Shown here one piece after another: positions 1-5,670 of a stretch of 5,670 bases of DNA (position 1 is its first letter; each line of letters starts with the position of its first letter). Below the pieces are notes generated by a model, which saw only the letters and a list, made by a program, of their open reading frames with translations, was not told the DNA's origin and made no database searches. The stretch lies in assembly GCA_946184595.1 (NCBI GenBank), contig CAMHFM010000055.1:1-5670 (forward strand), in the 5' to 3' direction. This stretch comes from an uncultured Azospirillum sp. Lineage in GTDB: Bacteria > Pseudomonadota > Alphaproteobacteria > RF32 > CAG-239. Both the position numbers and the translations under genes were made by a program.

Positions 1-75
1 TCACCAACCTTTTCTTGGAAAAATGTAATTCCAATATTTATCAAAAATTCAAGTTAAATCTTGTTTAATTGAGTC
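1..75. other. Left-edge intergenic stretch, no gene seen
   Basis: This is AT-rich sequence lying beyond the terminator of the minus-strand hypothetical gene. No convincing coding frame or RNA gene is visible. Read on the minus strand it would be the upstream region of whatever lies to the left, and a purine run (AAAAGG, from positions 10-15) sits near the edge. That could be a ribosome binding site for a gene starting outside the window, but this cannot be decided here. Confidence 0.4.
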
Positions 76-82
76 TTTTATA

Positions 83-121
83 AAAGAACACCCCTTGTCG
101 GAGAGACAAGGGGTGTTCTTT
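83..121 (-). terminator. Intrinsic terminator of the 252-aa hypothetical gene
   Basis: A perfect 17-bp inverted repeat pairs 83-99 with 105-121 around a 5-nt loop (100-104), with the GC-rich core CACCCCTTGTC/GACAAGGGGTG. On the minus strand the stem ends in TTCTTT and is followed by TAT, a serviceable U-tract. It begins 9 nt past the TAG stop of the minus-strand gene (131-133). The plus-strand reading also ends in T-rich sequence, so it may act in both directions. It is related in sequence to the terminator at 971-1008. Confidence 0.9.
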
Positions 122-130
122 GTTTGAATT

Positions 131-889
131 CTAGCGAAATCGACGCTGATATTCCTTAAAGTCTTTTAGTTCCTCTGTGGATAGAGAAGCTTCTGCTCTC
201 TGCAGAACTTCTAAGCAGTATGTCCTGCATTCCTTCCAGTCGGCGAAATAACCATACCAAGAAATTAAGTTTAAGAGCAGGCGATAATTGCCTTTTAAGG
301 CAATATACTGGCAGCCGGAATGGGATAATCCGAGAGTTTCAAGACAGTCATACGCATAAAGAAAATCATGCTCTTGCTCCTTGCACAAGAATTTTTCAAC
401 CCTTTTGGCTTCTTCTTTTTCGAGAGAGGAGAGAGATTTATTCCAGAATTTATTGATGTAATACTGCTTAATAAATTCAATTCCCTTATTTTTAGCCAAC
501 GTCTCCAAAGCAAATGCTTTATTGGTATACTTTAAGGCATCCCAAAGTTGATACTTTTCACATTCTTTAGCGGTCAAGTGATTGCGTGCAATGCGGATAA
601 ATTTATATTCTCCGACTTTGTCGTGCCAATTTTCCTCATAGTAGCCTTGCAGCCACGCGAGAAGATTTTGCTCATTATATTTTTCGTGCTGTTGTCCTGC
701 TGACAATATCTCTGAGATATATTTCTCTTCGCCAAACATAACAACTGCATTCAAAACATCAGGATAAATACCATATCCTGCCTTAATCAGTCCGATCAAT
801 TCCGTCAAACGGTTTGATAAGACTAACTGTAATTCCACAAAAATCTCTGATTCTGTAGAATTTAACCTAAATAATTTTTCTGTGTTCAT
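131..889 (-). CDS. Hypothetical helical protein, 252 aa, with degenerate hairpin repeats
   Basis: I do not recognise the family. The protein has no signal peptide and no hydrophobic span long enough for a membrane helix, so it is probably cytoplasmic. It is rich in Leu, Glu, Lys and Tyr and looks almost wholly alpha-helical. Four stretches follow a similar pattern, hydrophobic residues then A/L-L/V, a polar turn, then LxxLIxxG: roughly residues 16-38, 44-65, 114-136 and 193-213. This resembles degenerate ankyrin- or HEAT-like helical hairpins and suggests a protein-binding scaffold, but that is inference. The C-terminus (about 231-252) is charged (KDFKEYQRRFR at the very end). The ATG at 889 is chosen because it is the first Met of the frame and lies about 37 nt after a good promoter. 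There is no clear Shine-Dalgarno, only AT-rich leader. The gene stands alone: the nifJ terminator and its own promoter lie upstream and a terminator follows. A single long open frame with balanced codon use supports it being real; function unknown. Confidence 0.8.
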   Translation of the reverse strand: MNTEKLFRLNSTESEIFVELQLVLSNRLTELIGLIKAGYGIYPDVLNAVVMFGEEKYISEILSAGQQHEKYNEQNLLAWLQGYYEENWHDKVGEYKFIRIARNHLTAKECEKYQLWDALKYTNKAFALETLAKNKGIEFIKQYYINKFWNKSLSSLEKEEAKRVEKFLCKEQEHDFLYAYDCLETLGLSHSGCQYIALKGNYRLLLNLISWYGYFADWKECRTYCLEVLQRAEASLSTEELKDFKEYQRRFR

Positions 890-932
890 ATTATAATAAT
901 TTTAGTGAATAATAATAATTTATTGTATGTCA

Positions 933-961
933 TTTATGATATAGCCCTATTATTTTGTCAA
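933..961 (-). promoter_or_regulatory. Sigma70-type promoter of the 252-aa hypothetical gene
   Basis: On the minus strand a perfect -35 hexamer TTGACA (956-961) is followed after 17 bp by CATAAA (933-938), which matches four of six positions of TATAAT. The predicted start is near 926, giving a leader of about 37 nt to the ATG at 889. It lies directly after the nifJ terminator, so the hypothetical gene appears to be transcribed on its own rather than from nifJ. Assignment is by consensus only. Confidence 0.6.
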
Positions 962-970
962 GTTTTTTAT

Positions 971-1008
971 AAAAAAACACTCCTAATCGGATTGATTAGG
1001 AGTGTTTT
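971..1008 (-). terminator. Intrinsic terminator of nifJ
   Basis: A perfect 15-bp inverted repeat pairs 974-988 with 994-1008 around the 5-nt loop 989-993. On the minus strand the stem runs into seven consecutive T (971-977), a classic strong rho-independent terminator. It starts 26 nt after the nifJ TAA stop (1035-1037). Its sequence is related to the terminator at 83-121. Confidence 0.93.
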
Positions 1009-1034
1009 GTCAGAAGTAAACTTCTTTTATCTGA

Positions 1035-4000
1035 TTATTCGCCGGCTTTAACCGCAAATTCAGACATATGTTCTAACAGAGAACGTTTTTCTTTAGCGTT
1101 CTCTTGGGCCTTATTTAATAAGGTCTCATAACGTTCCGGATTAGCCTTATTGACAATTTGGAAACGTGTTTCGTTAGACATATAATCAGATAACGGACGG
1201 GTAGGAGCCTTTGAATCTAACATCAAAGGAGCTTTACCTTCGGCAATGTTATCCGGATTATAACGGTACAATGCCCAGCTACCTGTTTCAACAGCTGCTT
1301 TTTGGTGTTCCAAACCATCAGCTAAGTTGAAACCTTGAGCAATACAGTGGCTGTAAGCAATAATGATAGACGGACCATCATAAGCTTCAGCTTCGTTCAT
1401 AGCTTTGATCAGCTGCAAGTCATTAGCACCGGCAGAAACTTGAGCAACATAAACATTACCATAGCTCATGGCAATCATACCCAAATCTTTCTTCGGTAAA
1501 GCTTTACCTGCGGTTGCAAATTTAGCACTTGCGCCCATTGGAGTAGCCTTAGATTGTTGACCGCCGGTGTTAGAGTAAACACCTGTATCCAAAACTAAGA
1601 TATTGATATTTTTTCCGGATGCAATGGCGTGATCCAAGCCGCCGAAGCCGATATCATAAGCCCAACCATCACCACCGATAATCCATACAGATTTCTTAAT
1701 CAGGTAGTCAGCTAATTCATTTAATTGTTTAGCTTCTGCAGAATTAATGTTCTTCAAAGCGTTGCGTAATTCTTTAACGTTATCGCGTTGAGCATCAATT
1801 TCAGCATCGTTGCTTTGTGGGTTGCTTAAGATCTTTTCAGCAACAGAACCAACTTTGTCTTTTAAGCCTTCTAATAAAGATTTAGCGAATGAGGTTTGTT
1901 GATCAATAGAAAATCTCATACCCAAACCGAATTCGGCGTTATCTTCAAACAAAGAGTTAGCCCAAGCCGGACCATGGCCTTTTTCATCTTTAGCATAAGG
2001 TGTGGTCGGTAAGTTACCAGAGTAAATTGAAGAACAACCGGTTGCATTAGCAACAACCATGCGGTCACCAAATAATTGAGTTAACAATTTAATATAAGGT
2101 GTTTCACCGCAGCCAGCGCAAGCACCAGAGTATTCAAACAATGGTTGAATGAGCTGGGTTGTCTTCGGTAAGTTCTTAACAACATCTGTTCTCTTAACAT
2201 AAGGTAATGTTTCAAAGAAATTCCAGTTAGCAACTTCTGTTTCCAGATGGTTTTCAATATGATCCATATTGATAGCATGACGTTCCGGATTTTCCTTGTT
2301 CTTAACCGGGCAGGCTGATGTACAAATACCACAACCTGTGCAGTCTTCAGGAGAAATTTGTAAGATAAATTTCTTGCCGGCAAATTCTTTACCTTTGTAA
2401 TCGGCAGATTTTAATGTTGCCGGAGCATTCTTCAATTCATCTTCATTAGCAACTTTCATACGAATAACACCATGTGGGCAAACGAGAGAGCATTTACCGC
2501 ATTGGATACAAGCGCTGGCATCCCAAACCGGAATTTCAGTTGCAATGCAACGTTTTTCGTATTGAGTCGTTGCTGTTGGCCATGTGCCGTCAACAACATC
2601 TTTGAAAGCAGAAACAGGCAATTGTTCACCACGACCGGCAATGATTTCTGCTGTTAATTTCTTAACAAATTCAGGTGCATTAGCCGGAACCGGAGCAGAC
2701 ATTGTCAAAGAAGATGTTGCAGTTGCCGGAACATCAACTTTATGTAAGTGTTCCAAAGTCGCATCAACGGCAGCATAGTTCTTTTGAACAATAGCATCGC
2801 CTTTCTTGCTGTATGTTTTCTTAATTGCATTTTTAATCTGAGCAATAGCTTCATCTTTCGGTAAGATGTTAGAAATTGCAAAGAAGCAGGTTTGCATAAT
2901 GGTGTTGATACGTGCGCCCATACCTGTTTGACGAGCAACATCAACAGCATTGATAACATAGAAATTCAATTTCTTATTAATAATAGTTTGTTGAACTTCT
3001 TTGGTTAAGTGATTCCAAACTTCGTTACCTTCATAAGGAGCATTAAGTAAGAAAGTAGCCCCTTCTTTAGCAATACCCAAAATGTCAACTTTGTTCATAA
3101 ATGCAAATTGGTGACAAGCAACAAAGTCAGCTTTATTAATTAAGTAAGCTGATTTAATCGGATTATCAGAAAAACGCAAGTGAGATGTGGTCATAGAACC
3201 CGATTTACGAGAGTCGTAAACGAAGTAACCTTGGCCATATTTACCGGCGTCTTCAGCAATAATCTTAATTGAGTTTTTGTTAGCACCGACAGTACCATCA
3301 GCACCTAAGCCAAAGAAGACTGTACGGACAACATCTTTGCCTTCTGTATCAATAGCAGAATCGTCATAAGGCAAAGAAGTCTTATTCAGATCATCATTAA
3401 TACCAACAGAGAAAGAATTAATCGGTTCAGCTTTAGCGCCGTTATCAAAGACAGCTTTAACCATTCCCGGTGTGAATTCTTTAGAAGATAAACCATAACG
3501 ACCGCCAACGATTTTCGGCATAGCTTTGATTTCGCCGTGAGCAAAAGCTTGAGCAACTGTTGCAACGACATCTAAGTATAAAGGTTCACCGGTAGAACCA
3601 GACTCTTTTGTTCTATCCAAAACAGAAATTGTTTTAACTGTAGAAGGAAGAGCTTTCAAGAAAGATTTTGTCGGGAACGGACGATACAAATGAACTTTCA
3701 ATACGCCTAATTTAGCGCCTTGAGCATTCAAGTAAGCGATGGTTTCTTCAACGGTTTCGCCGCCTGAACCCATAATAACGATAACTTGTTCAGCATCTTG
3801 AGCACCAGTGTAATCAACAACATGATATTGACGACCACTGATTTTAGCAAATTTATCCATTTCTTCCTGAACGATGCCTTCAACCTTAGCATAGTAAGGG
3901 TTAGAAGCTTCACGGCCTTGGAAGAATACATCCGGGTTTTGAGCTGTACCACGTATAACCGGAGATTCAGGATGAAGAGCGTGTTTTGCATTGAACTGGT

Positions 4001-4601
4001 AGTCAACACCTTCTAACATAGCGCGTAAATCATCGTCTGATAACAATTTAATCTTTTTGATTTCGTGAGAAGTGCGGAAACCATCAAAGAAGTGCATAAA
4101 CGGAACGCGAGAGCGCAAGGTTGATGTTTGAGCAATCGCAGCCATATCATGAGCTTCTTGAACAGAGTTAGAGCAGAGCATAGCAAAACCGGTTTGACGG
4201 CAGCTCATAACGTCGGTGTGGTCTCCGAAGATTGATAAAGCATGATAAGCTAAAGAACGAGCAGCAACATGCATAACAAATGGGCTTAATTCACCGGCAA
4301 TTTTATACATGTTTGGGATCATTAATAACAAACCTTGAGAAGCCGTAAAGGTTGTGGTTAAAGCACCGGCTTGCAATGAACCATGGCAAGCACCGGCAGC
4401 ACCGGCTTCTGATTGCATTTCCTGAACTTCAGGAATAACGCCCCAGATGTTCTTTTGTTTAGCTGCAGACCACGCATCAGCCCATTCACCCATCGGAGAA
4501 GACGGGGTAATCGGGTAAATAACGCAGACTTCATTCATGCGGTGAGCAACGGAAGCAGCAGCTTCGTTACCATCCATCATTTTCATTTTTACTTCTGACA
4601 T
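1035..4601 (-). CDS. nifJ: Pyruvate:ferredoxin (flavodoxin) oxidoreductase, single-chain PFOR
   Basis: A cytoplasmic enzyme that oxidatively decarboxylates pyruvate with CoA to acetyl-CoA and CO2, reducing ferredoxin or flavodoxin. It uses thiamine pyrophosphate (TPP) and three [4Fe-4S] clusters. The 1188 residues match the usual single-chain length of about 1170-1230. Order of domains: pyrimidine-binding domain with YPITPSS (29-35), Glu65 in EMQSEAGA and Arg115 in VAARSLA; domain II to about 415 with GEPLY; gamma-type domain from about 425 (GLGADGTVGANK); EKR (682-684); a two-cluster ferredoxin module with Cys 698/701/704/708 and 754/757/760/764; then the TPP-binding domain. There Cys828, 831, 856 and 1086 should hold the proximal cluster, and Asp978, Thr1006 and Val1008 the magnesium. 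From memory of the Desulfovibrio africanus structure these spacings agree almost exactly. The C-terminus stops soon after the catalytic core, without the long extension of the Desulfovibrio enzyme. The ATG at 4601 has AAGGA 8 nt upstream. The gene is monocistronic, with a terminator behind it. Residue 1007 is Gly in DTGVYSNTGG, where DTEVYSNTGG is the form I remember best. No ferredoxin or nitrogenase gene is adjacent, so the name does not imply nitrogen fixation. Confidence 0.98.
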   Translation of the reverse strand: MSEVKMKMMDGNEAAASVAHRMNEVCVIYPITPSSPMGEWADAWSAAKQKNIWGVIPEVQEMQSEAGAAGACHGSLQAGALTTTFTASQGLLLMIPNMYKIAGELSPFVMHVAARSLAYHALSIFGDHTDVMSCRQTGFAMLCSNSVQEAHDMAAIAQTSTLRSRVPFMHFFDGFRTSHEIKKIKLLSDDDLRAMLEGVDYQFNAKHALHPESPVIRGTAQNPDVFFQGREASNPYYAKVEGIVQEEMDKFAKISGRQYHVVDYTGAQDAEQVIVIMGSGGETVEETIAYLNAQGAKLGVLKVHLYRPFPTKSFLKALPSTVKTISVLDRTKESGSTGEPLYLDVVATVAQAFAHGEIKAMPKIVGGRYGLSSKEFTPGMVKAVFDNGAKAEPINSFSVGINDDLNKTSLPYDDSAIDTEGKDVVRTVFFGLGADGTVGANKNSIKIIAEDAGKYGQGYFVYDSRKSGSMTTSHLRFSDNPIKSAYLINKADFVACHQFAFMNKVDILGIAKEGATFLLNAPYEGNEVWNHLTKEVQQTIINKKLNFYVINAVDVARQTGMGARINTIMQTCFFAISNILPKDEAIAQIKNAIKKTYSKKGDAIVQKNYAAVDATLEHLHKVDVPATATSSLTMSAPVPANAPEFVKKLTAEIIAGRGEQLPVSAFKDVVDGTWPTATTQYEKRCIATEIPVWDASACIQCGKCSLVCPHGVIRMKVANEDELKNAPATLKSADYKGKEFAGKKFILQISPEDCTGCGICTSACPVKNKENPERHAINMDHIENHLETEVANWNFFETLPYVKRTDVVKNLPKTTQLIQPLFEYSGACAGCGETPYIKLLTQLFGDRMVVANATGCSSIYSGNLPTTPYAKDEKGHGPAWANSLFEDNAEFGLGMRFSIDQQTSFAKSLLEGLKDKVGSVAEKILSNPQSNDAEIDAQRDNVKELRNALKNINSAEAKQLNELADYLIKKSVWIIGGDGWAYDIGFGGLDHAIASGKNINILVLDTGVYSNTGGQQSKATPMGASAKFATAGKALPKKDLGMIAMSYGNVYVAQVSAGANDLQLIKAMNEAEAYDGPSIIIAYSHCIAQGFNLADGLEHQKAAVETGSWALYRYNPDNIAEGKAPLMLDSKAPTRPLSDYMSNETRFQIVNKANPERYETLLNKAQENAKEKRSLLEHMSEFAVKAGE

Positions 4602-4609
4602 TAAATATA

Positions 4610-4614
4610 TCCTT
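4610..4614 (-). promoter_or_regulatory. Ribosome binding site of nifJ
   Basis: On the minus strand AAGGA lies 8 nt before the ATG at 4601. It fixes this start over the in-frame Met codons at residues 6, 8 and 9, which have no comparable site upstream. Confidence 0.8.
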
Positions 4615-4658
4615 ATTGGTTAAGTTATTAAAATATAGAATCTTTCTCTATGCGCGTG

Positions 4659-4687
4659 TATTTAGCATATTCTTGTTTTAAAAACAA
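4659..4687 (-). promoter_or_regulatory. Candidate promoter of nifJ (extended -10)
   Basis: On the minus strand TTGTTT (4682-4687) is followed after 17 bp by TAAATA (4659-4664), preceded by TGC, which fits an extended -10. The predicted start near 4652 would give a leader of about 50 nt. Both hexamers are only moderate matches (three of six each). A TATATT nearer the gene is an alternative -10 but has no good -35. The whole 4602-4746 stretch is so AT-rich that chance matches are likely. Confidence 0.35.
4673..4687. promoter_or_regulatory. 15-bp operator-like palindrome in the nifJ upstream region
   Basis: TTGTTTT (4673-4679) and AAAACAA (4681-4687) are perfect inverted repeats around a single central base. 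They overlap the proposed nifJ -35 and spacer, where a bound repressor would block transcription. The spacing does not fit the FNR/CRP consensus TTGAT-N4-ATCAA. No regulator is encoded nearby, and in AT-rich DNA such a palindrome may be accidental. Confidence 0.25.
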
Positions 4688-4722
4688 TTAAAAAAATAAA
4701 GATTCAAACACCTAAAAAAGAC

Positions 4723-4751
4723 TAGACAAAATATTTAAAAAATGATATGTT
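4723..4751 (+). promoter_or_regulatory. Candidate promoter of the 49-aa membrane protein
   Basis: TAGACA (4723-4728, five of six against TTGACA) is followed after 17 bp by TATGTT (4746-4751), preceded by TGA so that it forms an extended -10. Transcription would begin near 4759. That lies downstream of the ATG at 4747 and argues that translation starts at the ATG at 4786. The promoter is divergent from nifJ. Confidence 0.45.
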
Positions 4752-4785
4752 CTTATCCAGAATTAAATTATTAATATATACAGGT

Positions 4786-4935
4786 ATGAAAAAGAAACTT
4801 GAAAAAATCCTTTTTAAGGACGGTGTCTTTAATTGGGAATTGCTCTTTCGAGCATTTGTTATTTTAGCATGTATCTATGTTTTGTATTTACTCTTTTGGC
4901 AAGTCATTCCTACGATCAGAGAAATACAATCGTAA
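4786..4935 (+). CDS. Small single-pass membrane protein, 49 aa, function unknown
   Basis: I do not recognise this protein. It has a Lys-rich amino end (MKKKLEKILFKDG), an aromatic and hydrophobic span at about residues 19-41 (from LLFRAFVILAC to FWQVIP), and a short polar tail. The positive-inside rule puts the N-terminus in the cytoplasm. There is no lipobox or cleavage site, so it should stay as an inner-membrane anchor. The frame is also open from an ATG at 4747, which would add 13 residues. I prefer 4786 because the best promoter starts transcription after 4747 and because a Lys-rich start directly before the span is typical. The Shine-Dalgarno is poor: an AGG only one base before the ATG. 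The gene is monocistronic, with a terminator immediately after the stop, and divergent from nifJ. The well-placed promoter and terminator make it likely real despite its size. Confidence 0.62.
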   Translation: MKKKLEKILFKDGVFNWELLFRAFVILACIYVLYLLFWQVIPTIREIQS

Positions 4936-4936
4936 T

Positions 4937-4978
4937 AAAAAACAGCTGTCGCAGTAAAATGCCACGGCTGTTTTTTTT
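4937..4978 (+). terminator. Intrinsic terminator of the 49-aa membrane protein gene
   Basis: An imperfect 16-bp hairpin pairs 4937-4952 with 4961-4976, with one C-C mismatch (4950/4963) and one G-T pair (4947/4966) around an 8-nt loop. Eight T at 4971-4978 follow the GC-containing part. It starts right after the TAA at 4933-4935. The sequence is unrelated to the two minus-strand terminators. Confidence 0.9.
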
Positions 4979-4982
4979 ATGT

Positions 4983-5010
4983 TTGACTCCTGATGTAGTT
5001 GTGATAGAAA
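4983..5010 (+). promoter_or_regulatory. Candidate promoter of the lipoprotein operon
   Basis: TTGACT (4983-4988, five of six) and TAGAAA (5005-5010, four of six) are 16 bp apart, with TGA immediately before the -10 as an extended element. The start would fall near 5017, about 32 nt before the first gene. It sits just past the preceding terminator, as expected for a separate unit. Confidence 0.5.
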
Positions 5011-5036
5011 AGATTGAGACTATTTTTTTATATTTT

Positions 5037-5042
5037 AGGAGA
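5037..5042 (+). promoter_or_regulatory. Ribosome binding site that fixes the first lipoprotein start
   Basis: AGGAGA ends 6 nt before the ATG at 5049. The reading frame is open far upstream, back through the terminator, so this strong site is what sets the true start. An in-frame GTG at 5046 directly before the ATG is too close to the site to be preferred. Confidence 0.85.
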
Positions 5043-5048
5043 TATGTG

Positions 5049-5375
5049 ATGAAATCTAAATTGTTTGCTGTTTTAGCTGTTGCAACAGCTTTGTCAGCTT
5101 GTTCTTCTGATGGCGGTTTTGATCTTTCTAAATTTACAACTGTTGATGCGAATGCTTCTGCTAAAACAAGGTTGCGTGCCTGCTTAATCAGTGAAGCCAA
5201 TACTAAATTTCAAAACGGAACTTTATTTGCGCAGGGGTTGACGGCAACAGCTCAAGAATTATCCGGTACCTGCCTCAAAAAATTGGCTTTACAATCTGCC
5301 GGCTTGGGTAGTGAATCTGAGTCTATGGCTTCAACAATTATTCAAAACTTACAAAATTACGGAAGTGCGCAATAA
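5049..5375 (+). CDS. Small putative outer-membrane lipoprotein, 108 aa, first of a tandem pair
   Basis: The amino end is a lipoprotein signal peptide: MKSK, a hydrophobic run, then the lipobox LSAC with the lipidated Cys at residue 18. The +2 residue is Ser rather than Asp, so transport to the outer membrane by the Lol system is expected if this host follows the usual rule. The mature part is a Ser/Asp/Gly-rich linker (about 19-38), then a mostly helical region with two cysteines at 45 and 75 (CX29C) that could form a disulfide in the periplasm. Then comes a Ser/Glu-rich region and an Asn/Gln-rich end. The block around the cysteines aligns without gaps to the next gene: Cys, Glu at +4, Gly at +12 and +18, Ala-Gln at +23/+24 and Cys at +30. 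The stop TAA overlaps the next ATG by one base, implying translational coupling. I recognise no named family. The function is unknown; an envelope-structural role or a role with the partner is inference. Confidence 0.88.
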   Translation: MKSKLFAVLAVATALSACSSDGGFDLSKFTTVDANASAKTRLRACLISEANTKFQNGTLFAQGLTATAQELSGTCLKKLALQSAGLGSESESMASTIIQNLQNYGSAQ

Positions 5376-5662
5376 TGAAAAAAGTTTTATGTTTGGTTTT
5401 ACTTTTAAGCGGATGTGCTTTGTTTAATACCAATAAAACACCATTAACCCCGCAAGGGCAGATGAATGTTTGTATCAGAGATGAAGTAAAAGTTTATAAA
5501 GATGCTGGAAAAATTCAATCTATGGGAGAGTGGGGTGCTGCTCAGAAAATTGCTAATGATTGTACGGATAAATATAATCTCTCATATCTTTATACGCAGG
5601 CCGTTAATAATGCCAGAGATATGATACGGAATGATTCAGCAGGGATAACCATCAAACGGTAA
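5375..5662 (+). CDS. Small putative outer-membrane lipoprotein, 95 aa, second of a tandem pair
   Basis: A short lipoprotein signal peptide (MKK, a Leu/Val run, then lipobox LSGC with Cys at residue 14) is followed by Ala at +2, which fits outer-membrane sorting. After a Pro/Thr/Asn linker (about 18-28) the mature domain looks helical, with Cys33 and Cys63 (again CX29C), Glu37, Gly45, Gly51 and Ala56-Gln57 at the same offsets as in the preceding gene. Beyond the cysteines the tail is Asn- and Tyr-rich and ends basic (TIKR). The ATG shares a base with the upstream TAA, and GGAAG at 5361-5365, inside the upstream gene, is a suitable ribosome binding site 9 nt away. The stop is at 5660-5662. No terminator is visible in the 8 bases left, so the operon may continue. 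It is not a family I can name. The paralogy with its neighbour suggests a duplicated pair acting together, which is inference. Confidence 0.87.
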   Translation: MKKVLCLVLLLSGCALFNTNKTPLTPQGQMNVCIRDEVKVYKDAGKIQSMGEWGAAQKIANDCTDKYNLSYLYTQAVNNARDMIRNDSAGITIKR

Positions 5663-5670
5663 AAATACGC

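Noticed and set aside
220..513. Open frames on both strands inside the hypothetical gene (220-456 plus, 295-513 minus).
   Set aside because: They are short, have no ribosome binding site, and are fully contained in the longer 131-889 frame with ordinary codon use.
905..925. AAT-rich simple-sequence tract as a phase-variable repeat.
   Set aside because: Only about three to four imperfect units are present in an AT-rich leader, too few to suggest slippage control.
2081..4598. Multiple short open frames on both strands within nifJ.
   Set aside because: nifJ is an unmistakable full-length conserved gene; these are out-of-frame shadows with low-complexity translations.
1035..4601. Nitrogen-fixation locus because of the nifJ name.
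   Set aside because: No nitrogenase or other nif gene is present. Single-chain PFOR is widespread in fermentative anaerobes.
4673..4687. FNR-type anaerobic regulator site upstream of nifJ.
   Set aside because: The half-sites lack the TTGAT/ATCAA sequence and the 4-base spacing, so only an unspecified palindrome is reported.
4747..4785. Earlier ATG for the small membrane protein (62 residues).
   Set aside because: The best promoter's -10 covers this ATG, so the transcript would start after it. The added 13 residues have no supporting ribosome binding site.
4833..5048. Upstream extension of the first lipoprotein frame to an ATG at 4833 (180 residues).
   Set aside because: It would run through the small membrane gene in another frame and across the terminator at 4937-4978. 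The strong ribosome binding site and the signal peptide place the start at 5049.
4916..5200. Minus-strand 94-residue open frame.
   Set aside because: It lies antisense to the terminator, promoter and lipoprotein start, and is a shadow of that gene's low-stop reverse frame.

Overview
The window reads as an AT-rich chromosomal segment from an anaerobic Gram-negative bacterium. Two clues support this. There is a full-length single-chain pyruvate:ferredoxin oxidoreductase (NifJ/PFOR), an oxygen-sensitive enzyme of anaerobic metabolism. There are also two consecutive small proteins with textbook lipoprotein signal peptides lacking an inner-membrane retention Asp at +2. The base composition and lipoprotein style would suit one of the AT-rich uncultured gut Alphaproteobacteria, but this is a guess: no rRNA or other marker gene is present.

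Layout. The left four fifths are read on the minus strand: nifJ (4601 to 1035), a strong intrinsic terminator (971-1008), a promoter with a perfect TTGACA -35, then a 252-residue unrecognised helical protein (889 to 131) and its own terminator (83-121). From about 4723 rightward everything is on the plus strand: a 49-residue single-span membrane protein (4786-4935) with its own terminator (4937-4978), then a promoter and a two-gene lipoprotein operon (5049-5375 and 5375-5662) joined by a TAATG stop/start overlap. The 4602-4785 gap is a divergent control region between nifJ and the small membrane protein.

Function. NifJ would decarboxylate pyruvate to acetyl-CoA and pass the electrons to ferredoxin or flavodoxin. 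All cofactor-binding residues visible by comparison with the Desulfovibrio africanus enzyme are kept, so it should be active. Nothing else in the window (no ferredoxin, hydrogenase or nif gene) points to its electron partner. The remaining genes are not recognisable families and show no evident link to PFOR; each unit is insulated by its own terminator.

The most interesting points are these. (1) The two adjacent lipoproteins share a gap-free block with a CX29C cysteine pair, which suggests an unnamed family that arose by tandem duplication. (2) The two minus-strand terminators are related in sequence and differ in their stems by three compensatory base-pair changes, as if copies of one element. 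No mobile element, CRISPR array, tRNA or rRNA was seen.
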